Shown: positions 1 to 9,128, counted from the first letter of the stretch. The stretch is DNA of 64,000 nt from Arthrobacter sp. zg-Y820 (GCF_030142155.1 NZ_CP126247.1:3668962-3732961), one strand, 5' to 3'. Notes: generated by a model from the sequence alone, not told the origin. Translations and numbers: made by a program.

Positions 1-25
1 CCCGCCGCGGCGGAGAGGAGCAGCC

Positions 26-1396
26 GTGAGGATCGTAGTGGTTGGCGACGTCCTGCTGGACACCGACATCACCGGCAGCGCCCAGCGGTTGTCCCCCGAC
101 GCGCCGGTTCCGGTGGTGGACGTGGACAGCATCCGCAAGCGCGCCGGCGGAGCGGGCCTGGTGGCCCGGCTCCTGGCCCGCGACGGCCATGCCGTGCGCC
201 TTGTCACTGCCCTGTCCGACGACGGCGCCGCCGCTGACCTGCGCGCCGCCCTCAGCGGCGTCGACGTCGTTGCCGGAGCTTCCGGGGCACCCACTCCGGT
301 CAAGACCCGCATCCGCGCCGGAGCCCAGGCGGTGGTGCGTTTCGACGAGGCCTGCGGACCGCCGCCGGCGCCAGGCGTCACGGACGAGATGCTCTCGGTG
401 CTGTTCGCCGCCGACGCGGTGGTCGTGGCTGATTACGGGCGCGGGCTGACCGCTGATCCCCGCCTGCGCGACGTCTTGGAGACCGTGGCGGCACGGGCGC
501 CGGTGGTCTGGGACCCGCATCCGGCCGGCAGCGACCCGGTGCCCGGCGTGGCCGCCGTGACACCGAACCTGCCCGAAGCCCTGCGCAGCGCCGGCGGAAC
601 CGGCAGCGGAACCGGGGGCATTCCTGCGGCCCTGCACGCCGCCGAGCAGCTGCTGGACAGGTGGCAGAGCCGAGCCGTGGTGGTGACCCTCGGCGCCCTG
701 GGAGCCCTGGTGCTGCCCGCCGCCGGCCTGCCGCAGGTGATTCCGGCGCCGGAGGTGTACGCCGGGGACACCTGCGGGGCAGGAGACCGGTTCTCCGCCA
801 CCCTGATCCTGGCCCTAGCCCGGGGAACGGCGCTGGAACCGGCCGCGGAACAGGCGGTGCAGGCCGCCGCCGGGTTCCTGGCCGCCGGCGGCGTGGCCGC
901 CCTGCAGCGGGAAAAAGGGCCGGCCCAGCTGCGCAGCAGCAGCCTGGATGCCCTGGCTGCCGCCAAGGCGGTGCAGGAACGCGGCGGAACGGTGGTTGCC
1001 ACCGGCGGCTGCTTCGACCTGCTCCATGCCGGTCACGCCAGGACCCTGTCAGCGGCCCGCCGACTGGGCGACTGCCTGATCGTGGTCCTGAATTCCGACA
1101 GCTCGGTCCGCCGGCTCAAAGGTGAGCAGCGCCCGATCATCGGCCAGGAGGACCGCACCGAGCTGCTGCTGTCCCTGGGCTGCGTGGACGGGGTGCTGGT
1201 GTTTGAGGAAGACACCCCGGAAGCGGCACTGGACCGGCTGCGGCCGGATATCTGGGTCAAGGGCGGAGACTACCGCGAGGACCAACTGCCCGAAGCCCGG
1301 CTGATCAAGGCGTGGGGCGGCGAAACCGTGACCGTGCCGTATCACCCGGCCCGCTCCACCACAGCCCTGGCCTCGGCCCTGGCCAGGGTCGGCTAA
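26..1396 (+). CDS. Bifunctional HldE-like heptose-7-P kinase / heptose-1-P nucleotidyltransferase (copy 1)
   Basis: A 456-residue two-domain protein. Residues ~1-300 are a PfkB/ribokinase-type sugar kinase: N-terminal VVVGDVLLD and the anion-hole/catalytic motif GDTCGAGD near residue 250. Residues ~325-456 are a cytidylyltransferase-like domain with GGCFDLLHAGH (HxGH motif) and WVKGGDY. This order matches HldE, which phosphorylates D-glycero-D-manno-heptose 7-phosphate and then activates heptose 1-phosphate with a nucleotide. The substrate is inferred. GTG start with GAGAGGAG six bases upstream. It heads a plus-strand run with the SDR gene; a second HldE-like gene and a GT9 gene lie within 4 kb, so the job is probably making an activated heptose for a surface glycan. 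The kinase half is more divergent than in the second copy, for example AGGAGLVA where the other copy has GGAANTA. Confidence 0.85.
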   Translation: MRIVVVGDVLLDTDITGSAQRLSPDAPVPVVDVDSIRKRAGGAGLVARLLARDGHAVRLVTALSDDGAAADLRAALSGVDVVAGASGAPTPVKTRIRAGAQAVVRFDEACGPPPAPGVTDEMLSVLFAADAVVVADYGRGLTADPRLRDVLETVAARAPVVWDPHPAGSDPVPGVAAVTPNLPEALRSAGGTGSGTGGIPAALHAAEQLLDRWQSRAVVVTLGALGALVLPAAGLPQVIPAPEVYAGDTCGAGDRFSATLILALARGTALEPAAEQAVQAAAGFLAAGGVAALQREKGPAQLRSSSLDALAAAKAVQERGGTVVATGGCFDLLHAGHARTLSAARRLGDCLIVVLNSDSSVRRLKGEQRPIIGQEDRTELLLSLGCVDGVLVFEEDTPEAALDRLRPDIWVKGGDYREDQLPEARLIKAWGGETVTVPYHPARSTTALASALARVG

Positions 1397-1463
1397 AGCG
1401 CATCTCATTCGGTTTGATCCCGGCACATTTGAAGCGCGGGACCCATGATGAAAGGAAAAACGC

Positions 1464-2165
1464 ATGTCACTGCAACTCTCCAACCCCGGACGGGTGCTCG
1501 TTACCGGCGGCGGGTCAGGCCTGGGCGCCGCCGTAGTGCAGGCCGTGACCGCGGCCGGCGGAACCGCCGTCGTCCTCGACCGGGACATCAGCACGGTGGG
1601 CGCGGCAAAGGCCATCGAGGTGGACGTCGCGGACCGGGCCGCCGTTGAGGCCGCCGTCCGGGACGCTGCGGAATCCCTCGGCGGCCTGGATGCGGTGGTG
1701 ACCGCCGCCGGCATCGACCGCTGCGGACGCCTCGAGGATGTTGCCGCCGAGGAATGGGAGAAGGTCATCGGCGTGAACCTGCTCGGCACCGTCTCGGTGG
1801 TCCGCGCCGCGCTTCCCTATCTGCTGGAAAGCCACGGCCGAGCCGTCACGGTGGCCTCCAGCCTGGGGATCAAAGCCGTCTCGGACGCCACGGCGTACTG
1901 CGCCTCGAAGTTCGCCGTGGTGGGTTTCAGCCGCGCGCTGGCCGCAGAAACCCGGGGCCGGATGGGTGTGACCACCATGATCCCCTCCGGCATGAAAACC
2001 TCCTTCTTCGACGACCGCACGGAGCAGTACAAGCCGCAGGACGATTCCCGGCTCAATGATCCGCTGCGCGTGGCCGAGGCGATCCTCTTCGCCCTGCACC
2101 AGCCGCGCGGATGCGAAATCCGGGAAATGGTCATCTGCCACGAGGAGGAGGACTCCTGGCCCTGA
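1464..2165 (+). CDS. Short-chain dehydrogenase/reductase
   Basis: A 233-residue classical SDR: nucleotide-binding TGGGSGLG at residues 14-21, TAAG in place of the usual NNAG near 80, catalytic Ser ~132, Tyr145 and Lys149 in YCASK. The AAAGGA ribosome site lies seven bases before ATG. It acts in the cytoplasm with NAD(P)H on an unknown carbonyl or hydroxyl substrate. Its place 67 bases downstream of the HldE-like gene and beside a GT9 gene suggests a role in sugar or glycan modification, but no substrate can be read from the sequence. Confidence 0.88.
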   Translation: MSLQLSNPGRVLVTGGGSGLGAAVVQAVTAAGGTAVVLDRDISTVGAAKAIEVDVADRAAVEAAVRDAAESLGGLDAVVTAAGIDRCGRLEDVAAEEWEKVIGVNLLGTVSVVRAALPYLLESHGRAVTVASSLGIKAVSDATAYCASKFAVVGFSRALAAETRGRMGVTTMIPSGMKTSFFDDRTEQYKPQDDSRLNDPLRVAEAILFALHQPRGCEIREMVICHEEEDSWP

Positions 2166-2191
2166 CCGCCGGCCCGGCCTAGGTGCAACTC

Positions 2192-3388
2192 CTAGGCCGG
2201 CGGTGCCGTCCGCAGCTCGGCCACGTCGGCGTACACCGCCGCCGCGTCCACCGCGGCCACGAAGGAATCGTCGTGGGCGCAGCGTTCGGCGGTCCAGCCG
2301 ACCTGGGTGACGTTGATCCCGCAGACCGGACAGGCGGACACCCAGGACATGTGCACCCGGTGCCGGGTGCGGCCCATGGCGCCGGCATTGATCACGTTTC
2401 CGAACCAGTAGATGCCCACCGTGGGGGTGCCAACGGCCTGCGCCAGGTGGCGGGGGCCGCTGTCGTTGCCGACCATCACGGTGCTGGCCTTCAGCAGGGC
2501 CGCCAGGGTGCCGATGTCCAGTTGTCCGGCCACGGAGGCGACGTCGGTTTCCGGCCCGGATTCGGCCAGGCTCAGCGCGACGATCTGCTCGGCGAGGCGC
2601 CGGTCGCCGTCGTCGTCCCCCACCACCAGGACCCGGCAGCCGTCGGCGGCCGCACGCACCGCAACCGCGGCGAAGGCCGACGCCGGCCAGCGGCGCCGCG
2701 GATCGGTCGCCCCGGGATGGAGGGTGACCAGGTCCCGGCCGGGCGCCAGGTACGCCTCGGCTTTCTCCTCCTCCACCGGAAGGACTTCCAGCTGCGGCTC
2801 CAGCGTGAGCGGAACGGCCCCCGCCAGGCCCGCCACCTCCAGCGCCCGCAGCACCTCATGCTGGTAGTAGATGTAGGGAATGGTGCGTTCCAGGGGTGCG
2901 GCGTCGGGCGTCCGGGTGCCAACCGTGTGCGCGGCGCCGAGCTGAAGCAGGAACGGATTGGAGTTGCGGCCGCCGCCGTGGACCTGCACGGCCAGATCGA
3001 AGCTGCGGGCCCGCATGGCGGCGTGGAACGCGGCCGCCGCCGCCGGATCGTCGGGGCCGGGTCGTATCCCCGATGCAAAGGGCAGCACTTCCACGCGGTG
3101 CACCGGACCGGGCCGGCCCGCCAACAGCGCCGCGTGCAGTGGCGCCCCCAGGAGGGTGATCTCGGCGTCCGGATACGCGGCGGCGAGGGCCTCGATGGCG
3201 GGCAGGGCAAACATCAGGTCCCCCAGGCCGCCGCCGCGCAGAACAGCGATCCGGGACACCCCCGGGAACGGCGCCAGGACCGGCCCCACCCCGCGCCGCA
3301 GGGCCGGCGCCGCCTCCCTTGCCTGCGCTGCCTCCCCTGCCTGCCCCGGATCGCCTGCCTGCCCGCCGATGTTCCCTGCTGCTGCCAT
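2192..3388 (-). CDS. Glycosyltransferase family 9 (heptosyltransferase-like)
   Basis: The protein resembles ADP-heptose:LPS heptosyltransferases: N-terminal IAVLRGGGLGDLMFALPAI and a C-terminal nucleotide-sugar site with VGNDSGPRHLAQAVGTP. A cysteine pair CPVCG lies in the last 45 residues. I start it at ATG 3388 (398 residues) because AGGAAAG sits just upstream. The frame stays open another 108 residues upstream, but that stretch is low-complexity and not typical of the family. Residues 1-35 are Ala/Gly-rich and probably disordered. It is convergent with the SDR gene and divergent from the second hldE, within a heptose cluster. Acceptor unknown. Confidence 0.85.
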   Translation of the reverse strand: MAAAGNIGGQAGDPGQAGEAAQAREAAPALRRGVGPVLAPFPGVSRIAVLRGGGLGDLMFALPAIEALAAAYPDAEITLLGAPLHAALLAGRPGPVHRVEVLPFASGIRPGPDDPAAAAAFHAAMRARSFDLAVQVHGGGRNSNPFLLQLGAAHTVGTRTPDAAPLERTIPYIYYQHEVLRALEVAGLAGAVPLTLEPQLEVLPVEEEKAEAYLAPGRDLVTLHPGATDPRRRWPASAFAAVAVRAAADGCRVLVVGDDDGDRRLAEQIVALSLAESGPETDVASVAGQLDIGTLAALLKASTVMVGNDSGPRHLAQAVGTPTVGIYWFGNVINAGAMGRTRHRVHMSWVSACPVCGINVTQVGWTAERCAHDDSFVAAVDAAAVYADVAELRTAPPA

Positions 3389-3629
3389 GAACTCTTTCCT
3401 TCCGGACCGCTCCGAAGCCGCACCGCCCGGGTCGCCGCGGGGGCTGCACCGCTGCCGGCGCGGGCCGCCGCACGCGTCGGCGGATGTTTGCTGGCCCCAC
3501 CCTAGGGCCTGGGGGCGCCGATCCCAACCGTTGCGGACGCAGAAAATCTTCCGCTGCCAAACCGTGTAAACCGGCGCCAAACGGGTAGGAAACCTAGACA
3601 CGAGTTGCCACTCGATTCCGAGGAGTTCC
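3389..3629. promoter_or_regulatory. Divergent promoter region, GT9 / hldE copy 2
   Basis: About 240 bases separate the divergent GT9 and leader-ORF/hldE genes. The half near 3520-3605 is the AT-richest part. No clear -35/-10 pair could be fixed by eye, so this is marked as the likely place of both promoters rather than a defined site. Confidence 0.35.
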
Positions 3630-3728
3630 ATGTCAGCCAGCGCCGCTTCCGCCTCCGCCTCCGCTGCCGCCGGCTCCCCCATGGGCTCCCCCATGGGCTC
3701 CCCCGCCGGCATTCCGGGGGCGGCGTGA
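3630..3728 (+). CDS. 32-residue leader ORF translationally coupled to hldE
   Basis: ATG at 3630 is preceded by AGGAG (3621-3625) at four bases. The frame runs 32 codons and ends in TGA at 3726-3728, which overlaps the GTG start of hldE (3725) as GTGA. The peptide is Ser/Ala-rich at first (MSASAASASAS) and ends in repeats of GSPM. It has no hydrophobic core long enough for a signal peptide. Because hldE itself has only a weak ribosome site, reading of this ORF may deliver ribosomes to it. This is seen in the DNA; translation is inferred. No family is recognised. Confidence 0.5.
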   Translation: MSASAASASASAAAGSPMGSPMGSPAGIPGAA

Positions 3729-5335
3729 ACACCGTGGCGGACCTGAGCGGGCTGCGCAGTTTGACCCCCTGGCTGCCCGCCCGGCTGGCAGCTGCGGCGC
3801 CGCGGATTGCCGTCATCGGGGACGTCATGCTGGACGGCTGGTGGTCAGGCACGACTGACCGGTTCTGCCGCGAAGCGCCGGCGCCCGTGGTCGACATCGC
3901 CCGCCGGGACTATTTCCCGGGCGGTGCCGCCAACACCGCAATGAATCTTCAGGCCCTGGGAGCCCGGGTCCGGCTGGCGGGGCTGGCGGGTGAGGACGAC
4001 GCCGGCCGGCGGCTGCGCGTCCTGCTGGGGGCGGCAGGCGTGGACCAGCAGCAGTTGCTCGCCCATCCCGCCGCCCGGACGGCCACGAAATTCCGCGTCC
4101 TGGCCGGCGAGCAGGTGATGCTGCGGATGGACGACGGCGGCAGCCCGGTTCCGGCCGAGGCTGAGGAGCAGCTGGCCGCCTCGCTGGATGCGTGGCTCAG
4201 GGACGCGGACGCCGTGGTGGTGTGCGACTACGGCTCCGGGCTGCTGCACGGCCGGGTGCGCGACGCACTGATTGCTTCCCGCGGCAGCAGGCTCACCGTG
4301 GTTGATGCCCACGATCCGGGACTGTGGGCCGGACTGGCCGCCGACCTCGTCACCCCCAATTCGCAGGAAGCGGCACGCCTGCTGGGCGTCAGGCTGCGGC
4401 CGGGGACGGACCGCGCCGGGCAGATCGGCGGACTGGGCCCGGACCTGCTGCGCGCTTCGGGTGCCGCCTCCGCCGTCGTCACCCTGGACCGGGAAGGCAC
4501 CGTACTGTTGACCGCCGACGGCGCAATGCACCGGACCTGGGCCCGCCCTGCCGCCGAGAAGCGGGCCTCCGGCGCCGGAGACACCTTCGTGGCGTGCCTG
4601 ACCCTCGCCCGGGCCGCCGGGCTGCCGCTGAGCACGGCGGCGGACCTGGCGCAGAACGCCGCCGACGTCGTCGTTCAACGGGCCGGTACCTCCGTCTGCA
4701 CGGCAGCGGATCTGGAGCTGCACCTGACGGCGCTGGCCGACACGGCGCTGTCGCCCGGGGACCTGGCGGCACGCGTGGCCGCCGACCGGGCCGCGGGGAA
4801 GCGGATAGTGCTCACCAACGGGTGCTTCGATGTGCTGCACCGCGGTCATACCCGCTATCTCCAGCAGGCGAAGGCGCTTGGCGACATCCTGGTGGTGGCG
4901 CTCAACGGCGATGCCTCGGTGACCCGCCTCAAGGGTCCGGGCCGGCCGATCAATCCCGTGCATGACCGCGCCGGGGTGATTGCGGCCCTGAGCTGTGTTG
5001 ACTACGTGACCATCTTCGACACCGACACGCCAATACCGCTGATCGAGGCGCTGCGGCCGGACGTCTACGCGAAGGGCGGGGATTACTCCCCCGAGATGCT
5101 GCAGGAAACCCGGGTGGTTCGGGCCTGCGGCGGGCAGGTGCGGATTCTGGACTATGTCGCGGACCATTCCACCACCGCCGTCGTGGAGCGGATCCAGGCC
5201 GCATCGCTGCGGCCGGGGCCGGCGGAGGGCCGGCAGGCGGAGGGCCGGCAGGCGGAGGGCCGGCGGGAGGACGGCCGGCAGGCTGACGACCGGCAGCCGG
5301 CCGGGTCCGGGCCGGAGGATGAGGCCGGGGCGTGA
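3725..5335 (+). CDS. hldE: Bifunctional HldE: heptose-7-P kinase / heptose-1-P nucleotidyltransferase (copy 2)
   Basis: 536 residues from GTG 3725. Residues ~25-345 form a PfkB-type kinase with IGDVMLDGW, GGAANTAMNLQALG and the catalytic motif ASGAGDTF. Residues ~355-490 form the nucleotidyltransferase with TNGCFDVLHRGH (HxGH) and YAKGGDY. Length and motif order match Gram-negative HldE (RfaE) better than copy 1. I chose GTG because the longer frame to 3605 lacks family character and the GTG overlaps the leader ORF stop. The last ~40 residues are a charged Gly/Arg/Gln repeat tail coded by 15-bp tandem repeats, absent from usual HldE. Likely role: ADP-heptose supply for the adjacent GT9 enzyme. 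Confidence 0.88.
   Translation: MNTVADLSGLRSLTPWLPARLAAAAPRIAVIGDVMLDGWWSGTTDRFCREAPAPVVDIARRDYFPGGAANTAMNLQALGARVRLAGLAGEDDAGRRLRVLLGAAGVDQQQLLAHPAARTATKFRVLAGEQVMLRMDDGGSPVPAEAEEQLAASLDAWLRDADAVVVCDYGSGLLHGRVRDALIASRGSRLTVVDAHDPGLWAGLAADLVTPNSQEAARLLGVRLRPGTDRAGQIGGLGPDLLRASGAASAVVTLDREGTVLLTADGAMHRTWARPAAEKRASGAGDTFVACLTLARAAGLPLSTAADLAQNAADVVVQRAGTSVCTAADLELHLTALADTALSPGDLAARVAADRAAGKRIVLTNGCFDVLHRGHTRYLQQAKALGDILVVALNGDASVTRLKGPGRPINPVHDRAGVIAALSCVDYVTIFDTDTPIPLIEALRPDVYAKGGDYSPEMLQETRVVRACGGQVRILDYVADHSTTAVVERIQAASLRPGPAEGRQAEGRQAEGRREDGRQADDRQPAGSGPEDEAGA
5221..5265 (+). repeat. 15-bp tandem repeat in the 3' end of hldE
   Basis: Three head-to-tail copies of GGCGGAGGGCCGGCA (last base differs in the third) start at 5221, 5236 and 5251. 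They code EGRQA-type repeats, and related degenerate copies follow to ~5300. The period is a multiple of three, so copy-number change would alter only the tail length. Confidence 0.85.
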
Positions 5336-5363
5336 AGCCGCTGCTGCTCCGCGGAGCGGGCGG

Positions 5364-5786
5364 CTAGGCTGTCGGGTCGGTGGGGCGGCCGCCGTCGGCC
5401 GCATCGGGGGCGGCCGCGTTCGCGGCCGGTCCGCCCGCCGCCGGCGCGGGGCCGGCACCGCCGCGGTTGGCGCCGCGGCCCTGGCCGCCGACGCTGCCTG
5501 CGCCGCCGGGAATCTTCGCCGAGCTGCGGTTGACGCCGGAGCCCTCGCTGAGGTGGTCCGGGTTGGGCTTTTCCGTCATCAGCAGCAGCGAGCAGATCAG
5601 CAGCGAGGCGATGAAGGCAATGCCGGCAGCAATGAAGGCGAGATCCAACCGCAGTTCCTTGTCAACGCCGCCGGTGGCGAAGATCATGGTGGCGACGCCC
5701 GCAACCACGGCCAGCACGGCCGAAAAAATGAGCGGGGCCTTCACGGAGTTCCGCTTCTGCGGCCCACCGGATGAGCTGTTCGCCAC
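5364..5786 (-). CDS. Small membrane protein of unknown function
   Basis: 140 residues from a GTG at 5786, chosen because AGGAGG lies seven bases upstream; an upstream start would add ten residues without a better site. Two membrane segments are visible (~ residues 17-38 and 50-72), followed by a Gly/Ala/Pro-rich, probably disordered cytoplasmic tail of ~60 residues. No family is recognised. It is convergent with hldE, with a 28-base gap. Confidence 0.7.
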   Translation of the reverse strand: MANSSSGGPQKRNSVKAPLIFSAVLAVVAGVATMIFATGGVDKELRLDLAFIAAGIAFIASLLICSLLLMTEKPNPDHLSEGSGVNRSSAKIPGGAGSVGGQGRGANRGGAGPAPAAGGPAANAAAPDAADGGRPTDPTA

Positions 5787-5852
5787 TGTTTTTCCTCCTG
5801 CTGTTGATGAGTGCACCGGTTCTACAGTAGGTAGAACCCGGAGTTGTTCAGT

Positions 5853-6443
5853 TTACGGGTTTTCCCGGCCTGCCGCTGCCGGATGTGACCGGCCCTGCGA
5901 CCGGGCGTCCCAGCGGGCTCCCAGTCCGGAGGTGGCCAGGACAACCGCGAGGATGATCGCAGACCCGCCGGAAACTCCCAGCATGGCGTGCGAGCCCAGG
6001 TCCATGGCCAGAACCGCGACCAGGATGGCTGCCGTTCCTAGGCTCACCACGCCCGTGATCAGCCAGTCGCGCGCCGGCAGGAACGCTCCGCGGGCCTTGG
6101 CCCAGAGGTAGAGTTCCACGGCGCCGCCGATCAGCAGCGCTGCACCTGCCGCCGCGCAGAAGGCCTCCACGGATCGGAGCGCGAGGACGGCGAGGCCGGC
6201 CACGGCGTACACCGCTGCCTCAAGCAGCTGCAGGCTGCGGACCTGCGCCAGCCCCTGCCCGCCGGCCAGGCTGGACACCCGCCAGACTGTGACGGCGGTG
6301 AGCAGGAGGTACAGTCCGCCGGCGATCGACAGCACGTTCACTCCCGGGGACTGCCAGAAGACGGTCAGAATCCCGAAGGCAGCCGCCGTGACGGAACGCA
6401 GGAGGATGGGTACCCACGGGGTGCCGTGGTTCGAATCTCCCAC
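5853..6443 (-). CDS. Integral membrane protein, HdeD/DUF308-like topology
   Basis: 196 residues from GTG 6443, which has GGAGG seven bases upstream. Five to six hydrophobic segments occupy most of the chain, with a short polar tail. The repeated small-residue helices resemble the HdeD/DUF308 type, but I cannot confirm this. It lies between another small membrane protein and a MATE exporter on the same strand; gaps of 57-66 bases permit co-transcription. Confidence 0.7.
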   Translation of the reverse strand: MGDSNHGTPWVPILLRSVTAAAFGILTVFWQSPGVNVLSIAGGLYLLLTAVTVWRVSSLAGGQGLAQVRSLQLLEAAVYAVAGLAVLALRSVEAFCAAAGAALLIGGAVELYLWAKARGAFLPARDWLITGVVSLGTAAILVAVLAMDLGSHAMLGVSGGSAIILAVVLATSGLGARWDARSQGRSHPAAAGRENP

Positions 6444-6500
6444 TGCTGAGCCTCCGCTTTCGTCATAACGAATCATCTGGCCGGTTGGCCACCCACCAGC

Positions 6501-7862
6501 TTAGTCGCTTGCGGTGCCCGGTGCCGCCCCGGTGACCATCCAGGCGTCCTGCCGGATGCGCCAGGTGAGCGTGGCAGCGCGTGCACTCATGTATCCCAAG
6601 GCAAAGGCGGCCCACAGCCAGGCGATTCCGCCGGGGCCTTCCAGACCCGCGGCGTGGACCCACCACAGCAGCGGCAGGTACGCCAGCAGGTTCAGCACAC
6701 CGGTGACGGCAAGGTAGCGGGCATCGCCGGCACCGATGAGGACACCGTCAAGCACGAACACCAGTCCGCAGATCGGCTGGGAGGCGGCCAGCACCCACAG
6801 TCCGGCGGTCAGCGCCGCCTGGACCCCGGCGTCGGGCGTAAAAATCCAGCCGGCGAAGGGCGCAGCGGCGGCCAGCAGCAGGCCGGTGACCACGCCGAAT
6901 CCGACCCCCCAGCGGATCATCCGCCGGGTCAGTTCCCGGGCCAATGACCGGTTGCCCGCCCCCAGCTCCTTGCCGATGAGCGCCTGCGCGGCGATCGCCA
7001 GGGCGTCGAGGGCAAAGGCCAGGAAGGTGAAGACCGTCATCACCAGCTGATGGGCGGCCAGGGACTGCGGTCCCTGCGCGGTGGCCACCAACACGGCGGC
7101 CAGCACGGCCAGGCGCAGGCTCAGCGTGCGCAGCATCAGCCATGACCCCACATGCGCGGTGGCCAGGATCCCCGCGGGTGATGGCCGCAGGGAGACCCCG
7201 GCCTGCCGCGCCATCCGGCCGACCAGCACCAGGTAGACCGCCGCCATGCCCCACTGCGTGATGCTGGTGCCCAGAGCTGACCCGGCCACCGACAGGTCAA
7301 AGCCGTAGACCAGCAGGTAGTTCAGGCCAATGTTCACTCCGAAACCGATGCCGGCCACGGCGAGCGGCGTGCGGGTGTCCTGCAGTCCGCGCAGTACGCC
7401 GGTGGCGGCAAGCACCACCAGCATGGCGGTCAGCCCGGGCATTGAATACTGCAGATAGTCCACCGCGAACCGGTGCACCTCCCCGGTGGCGCCCAGTGCG
7501 GAGGCCAGCCGCGGCGCGGCCAGGATGCCGACGGTGGAAAGCACGACGCCGAGGATCAGTGCCAGCCCCATCCCGTCGCGGCCGGCGGCCACGGCGTCGC
7601 GGTGGCGGTCTCCGCCCAGATAGCGTGCCACGGTCCCCGTGGTGGAATACGCCAGGAAAACCATGAGGCCGACGGCGGTCTGCAGCACGGTGGACGCCAG
7701 GCCCACCCCGGCGAGCTCGTTGACGCCCAGGTGCCCCACGATGGCGGAATCGGCGATCAGGAACAGCGGTTCGGCGATCAGCGCGCCCAGCGCCGGCACG
7801 GCCAGGGCCAGGATGCGCCGGCCCAGGACCGGGTTGGAAGTCTGCGACGAAGAAGTGCCCAC
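6501..7862 (-). CDS. MATE family multidrug/metabolite exporter
   Basis: 453 residues with about twelve membrane segments arranged as two similar halves, beginning with NPVLGRRILALAVPALGALI, typical of MATE (DinF-like) cation antiporters. It would use a proton or sodium gradient to export small molecules; the substrate cannot be told. GTG start; the stop of the upstream MFS gene lies only nine bases before it, so the two exporters are very likely one transcript with coupled translation. Confidence 0.88.
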   Translation of the reverse strand: MGTSSSQTSNPVLGRRILALAVPALGALIAEPLFLIADSAIVGHLGVNELAGVGLASTVLQTAVGLMVFLAYSTTGTVARYLGGDRHRDAVAAGRDGMGLALILGVVLSTVGILAAPRLASALGATGEVHRFAVDYLQYSMPGLTAMLVVLAATGVLRGLQDTRTPLAVAGIGFGVNIGLNYLLVYGFDLSVAGSALGTSITQWGMAAVYLVLVGRMARQAGVSLRPSPAGILATAHVGSWLMLRTLSLRLAVLAAVLVATAQGPQSLAAHQLVMTVFTFLAFALDALAIAAQALIGKELGAGNRSLARELTRRMIRWGVGFGVVTGLLLAAAAPFAGWIFTPDAGVQAALTAGLWVLAASQPICGLVFVLDGVLIGAGDARYLAVTGVLNLLAYLPLLWWVHAAGLEGPGGIAWLWAAFALGYMSARAATLTWRIRQDAWMVTGAAPGTASD

Positions 7863-7871
7863 GGGAACAGC

Positions 7872-9128
7872 CTACGGTTTTTTCAGGGCCGGATTGGCCG
7901 GCGCCGCCAGGGGCTCGGGGGCGAGCGCCGCCGCAGCCACGGCGGCCGACACGGCCAGCAGCGTTGCCACGAAGGCACTGAGCCCGGACCAGCCCCAGGC
8001 CTGGAAGAACAAGCCGCCGGCCCAGCCGAGCACGCTGGAGCCGGCGTAGTAGAACAGGTTGTACAGGGACGAGGCCTGGGCCCGTCCGGAGGTGGCCAGG
8101 AAGGGCGTCCAGCCGGAGGCAATGGAGTGAGCGGCGAAGAAGCCGGCGGTGAACACGACCAGGCCGGCGATCACCGCGGGCAGCCAGGCGGCCAGCGTGA
8201 GCGCCAATCCGCCGGCCATGACGGCTATCGAGCCCAGCAGGACGGTTTTGCGCCCGCCGTGCCCGGCGAGCCTGCCGGCCAGGGTTCCGGCGGCACGGGA
8301 GGACCAGGTGCCGGCCAGATAGGCGAGGAACAGGAAGCTGGCAACACCCTGCGGCAACGAAAACGGTGCCTCACCCAGCCGAAAGCCCAAATAGTTGTAG
8401 ACCGCGACGAATCCGCCCATCAGCAGGAACCCCTGCAGGTACAGGCTCAGCTGCCGCGGATTGCGCAGATTCAGGAGCAGCCGCCCGCCGAGGCCCGGCC
8501 CGGGATCGGTCCGCCGCAGCGGCGAGAATCCCTGCTGCTTCGGTGCGGTGAGCATAAACACCACGGCTGCCACGGCAGCCAGCAGGCTGACGGCGCCGAC
8601 GCCGACCCGCCAGTTCGCGGCGTCGCTCAGCGGAGCGGCCACGATGCGGCCGGCCAGCCCGCCGATCGTGGTGCCCGACACGTAGCTGCCGGCGGCAACG
8701 GCAGCATGCACCCGGGACACCTCTTCGCTCAGGTAAGCCAGGGCGACGGCGGGAATTCCCCCCATCGCCGCACCTTCGGCGAAGCGCAGCACCAGCAGGA
8801 CGGGCAGGTTGGGGCTGAAGGGCACCACCAGGCCCAGCACGACGGCGGCGAGGATGGCCAGCCGCATCACCGGCAGCCGGCCGAAGCGGTCGGCAGCGGC
8901 GGACCACGGGATCACTGCCGCGGCCAGGCCCAGGGTTGCCGCGGAAACCGTGAGGGCTGCGGAAGAGGCGGAGATGTCCAGGTCCGCCGCCAGCCCGGGC
9001 AGGACGCCCTGCACCGAATACAGCTGGGCGAAAGTGGCCACGCCTGCCGCGGTCAGGCCGATGAGCACGCCGCGGTAGCCCCGGCTGCCCTTGGCATGCC
9101 CCGCCCACGGCTTCCGGCTGCCGTTCAC
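7872..9128 (-). CDS. Major facilitator superfamily transporter
   Basis: 418 residues, twelve predicted membrane segments. The loop after helix 2 carries DRFGRLPVMR, the MFS signature (G/DRxGRR/K type). General composition resembles the drug:H+ antiporter or YnfM/arabinose-efflux group. It is followed nine bases later by the MATE gene, making a two-exporter unit. GTG start with AGGGAAA upstream. Confidence 0.88.
   Translation of the reverse strand: MNGSRKPWAGHAKGSRGYRGVLIGLTAAGVATFAQLYSVQGVLPGLAADLDISASSAALTVSAATLGLAAAVIPWSAAADRFGRLPVMRLAILAAVVLGLVVPFSPNLPVLLVLRFAEGAAMGGIPAVALAYLSEEVSRVHAAVAAGSYVSGTTIGGLAGRIVAAPLSDAANWRVGVGAVSLLAAVAAVVFMLTAPKQQGFSPLRRTDPGPGLGGRLLLNLRNPRQLSLYLQGFLLMGGFVAVYNYLGFRLGEAPFSLPQGVASFLFLAYLAGTWSSRAAGTLAGRLAGHGGRKTVLLGSIAVMAGGLALTLAAWLPAVIAGLVVFTAGFFAAHSIASGWTPFLATSGRAQASSLYNLFYYAGSSVLGWAGGLFFQAWGWSGLSAFVATLLAVSAAVAAAALAPEPLAAPANPALKKP

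Noticed and set aside
6424..6440. GGTTCGAATC-like T-loop sequence suggesting a tRNA
   Set aside because: It lies at the start of a membrane protein gene and no acceptor stem, anticodon arm or CCA-adjacent pairing can be formed around it.
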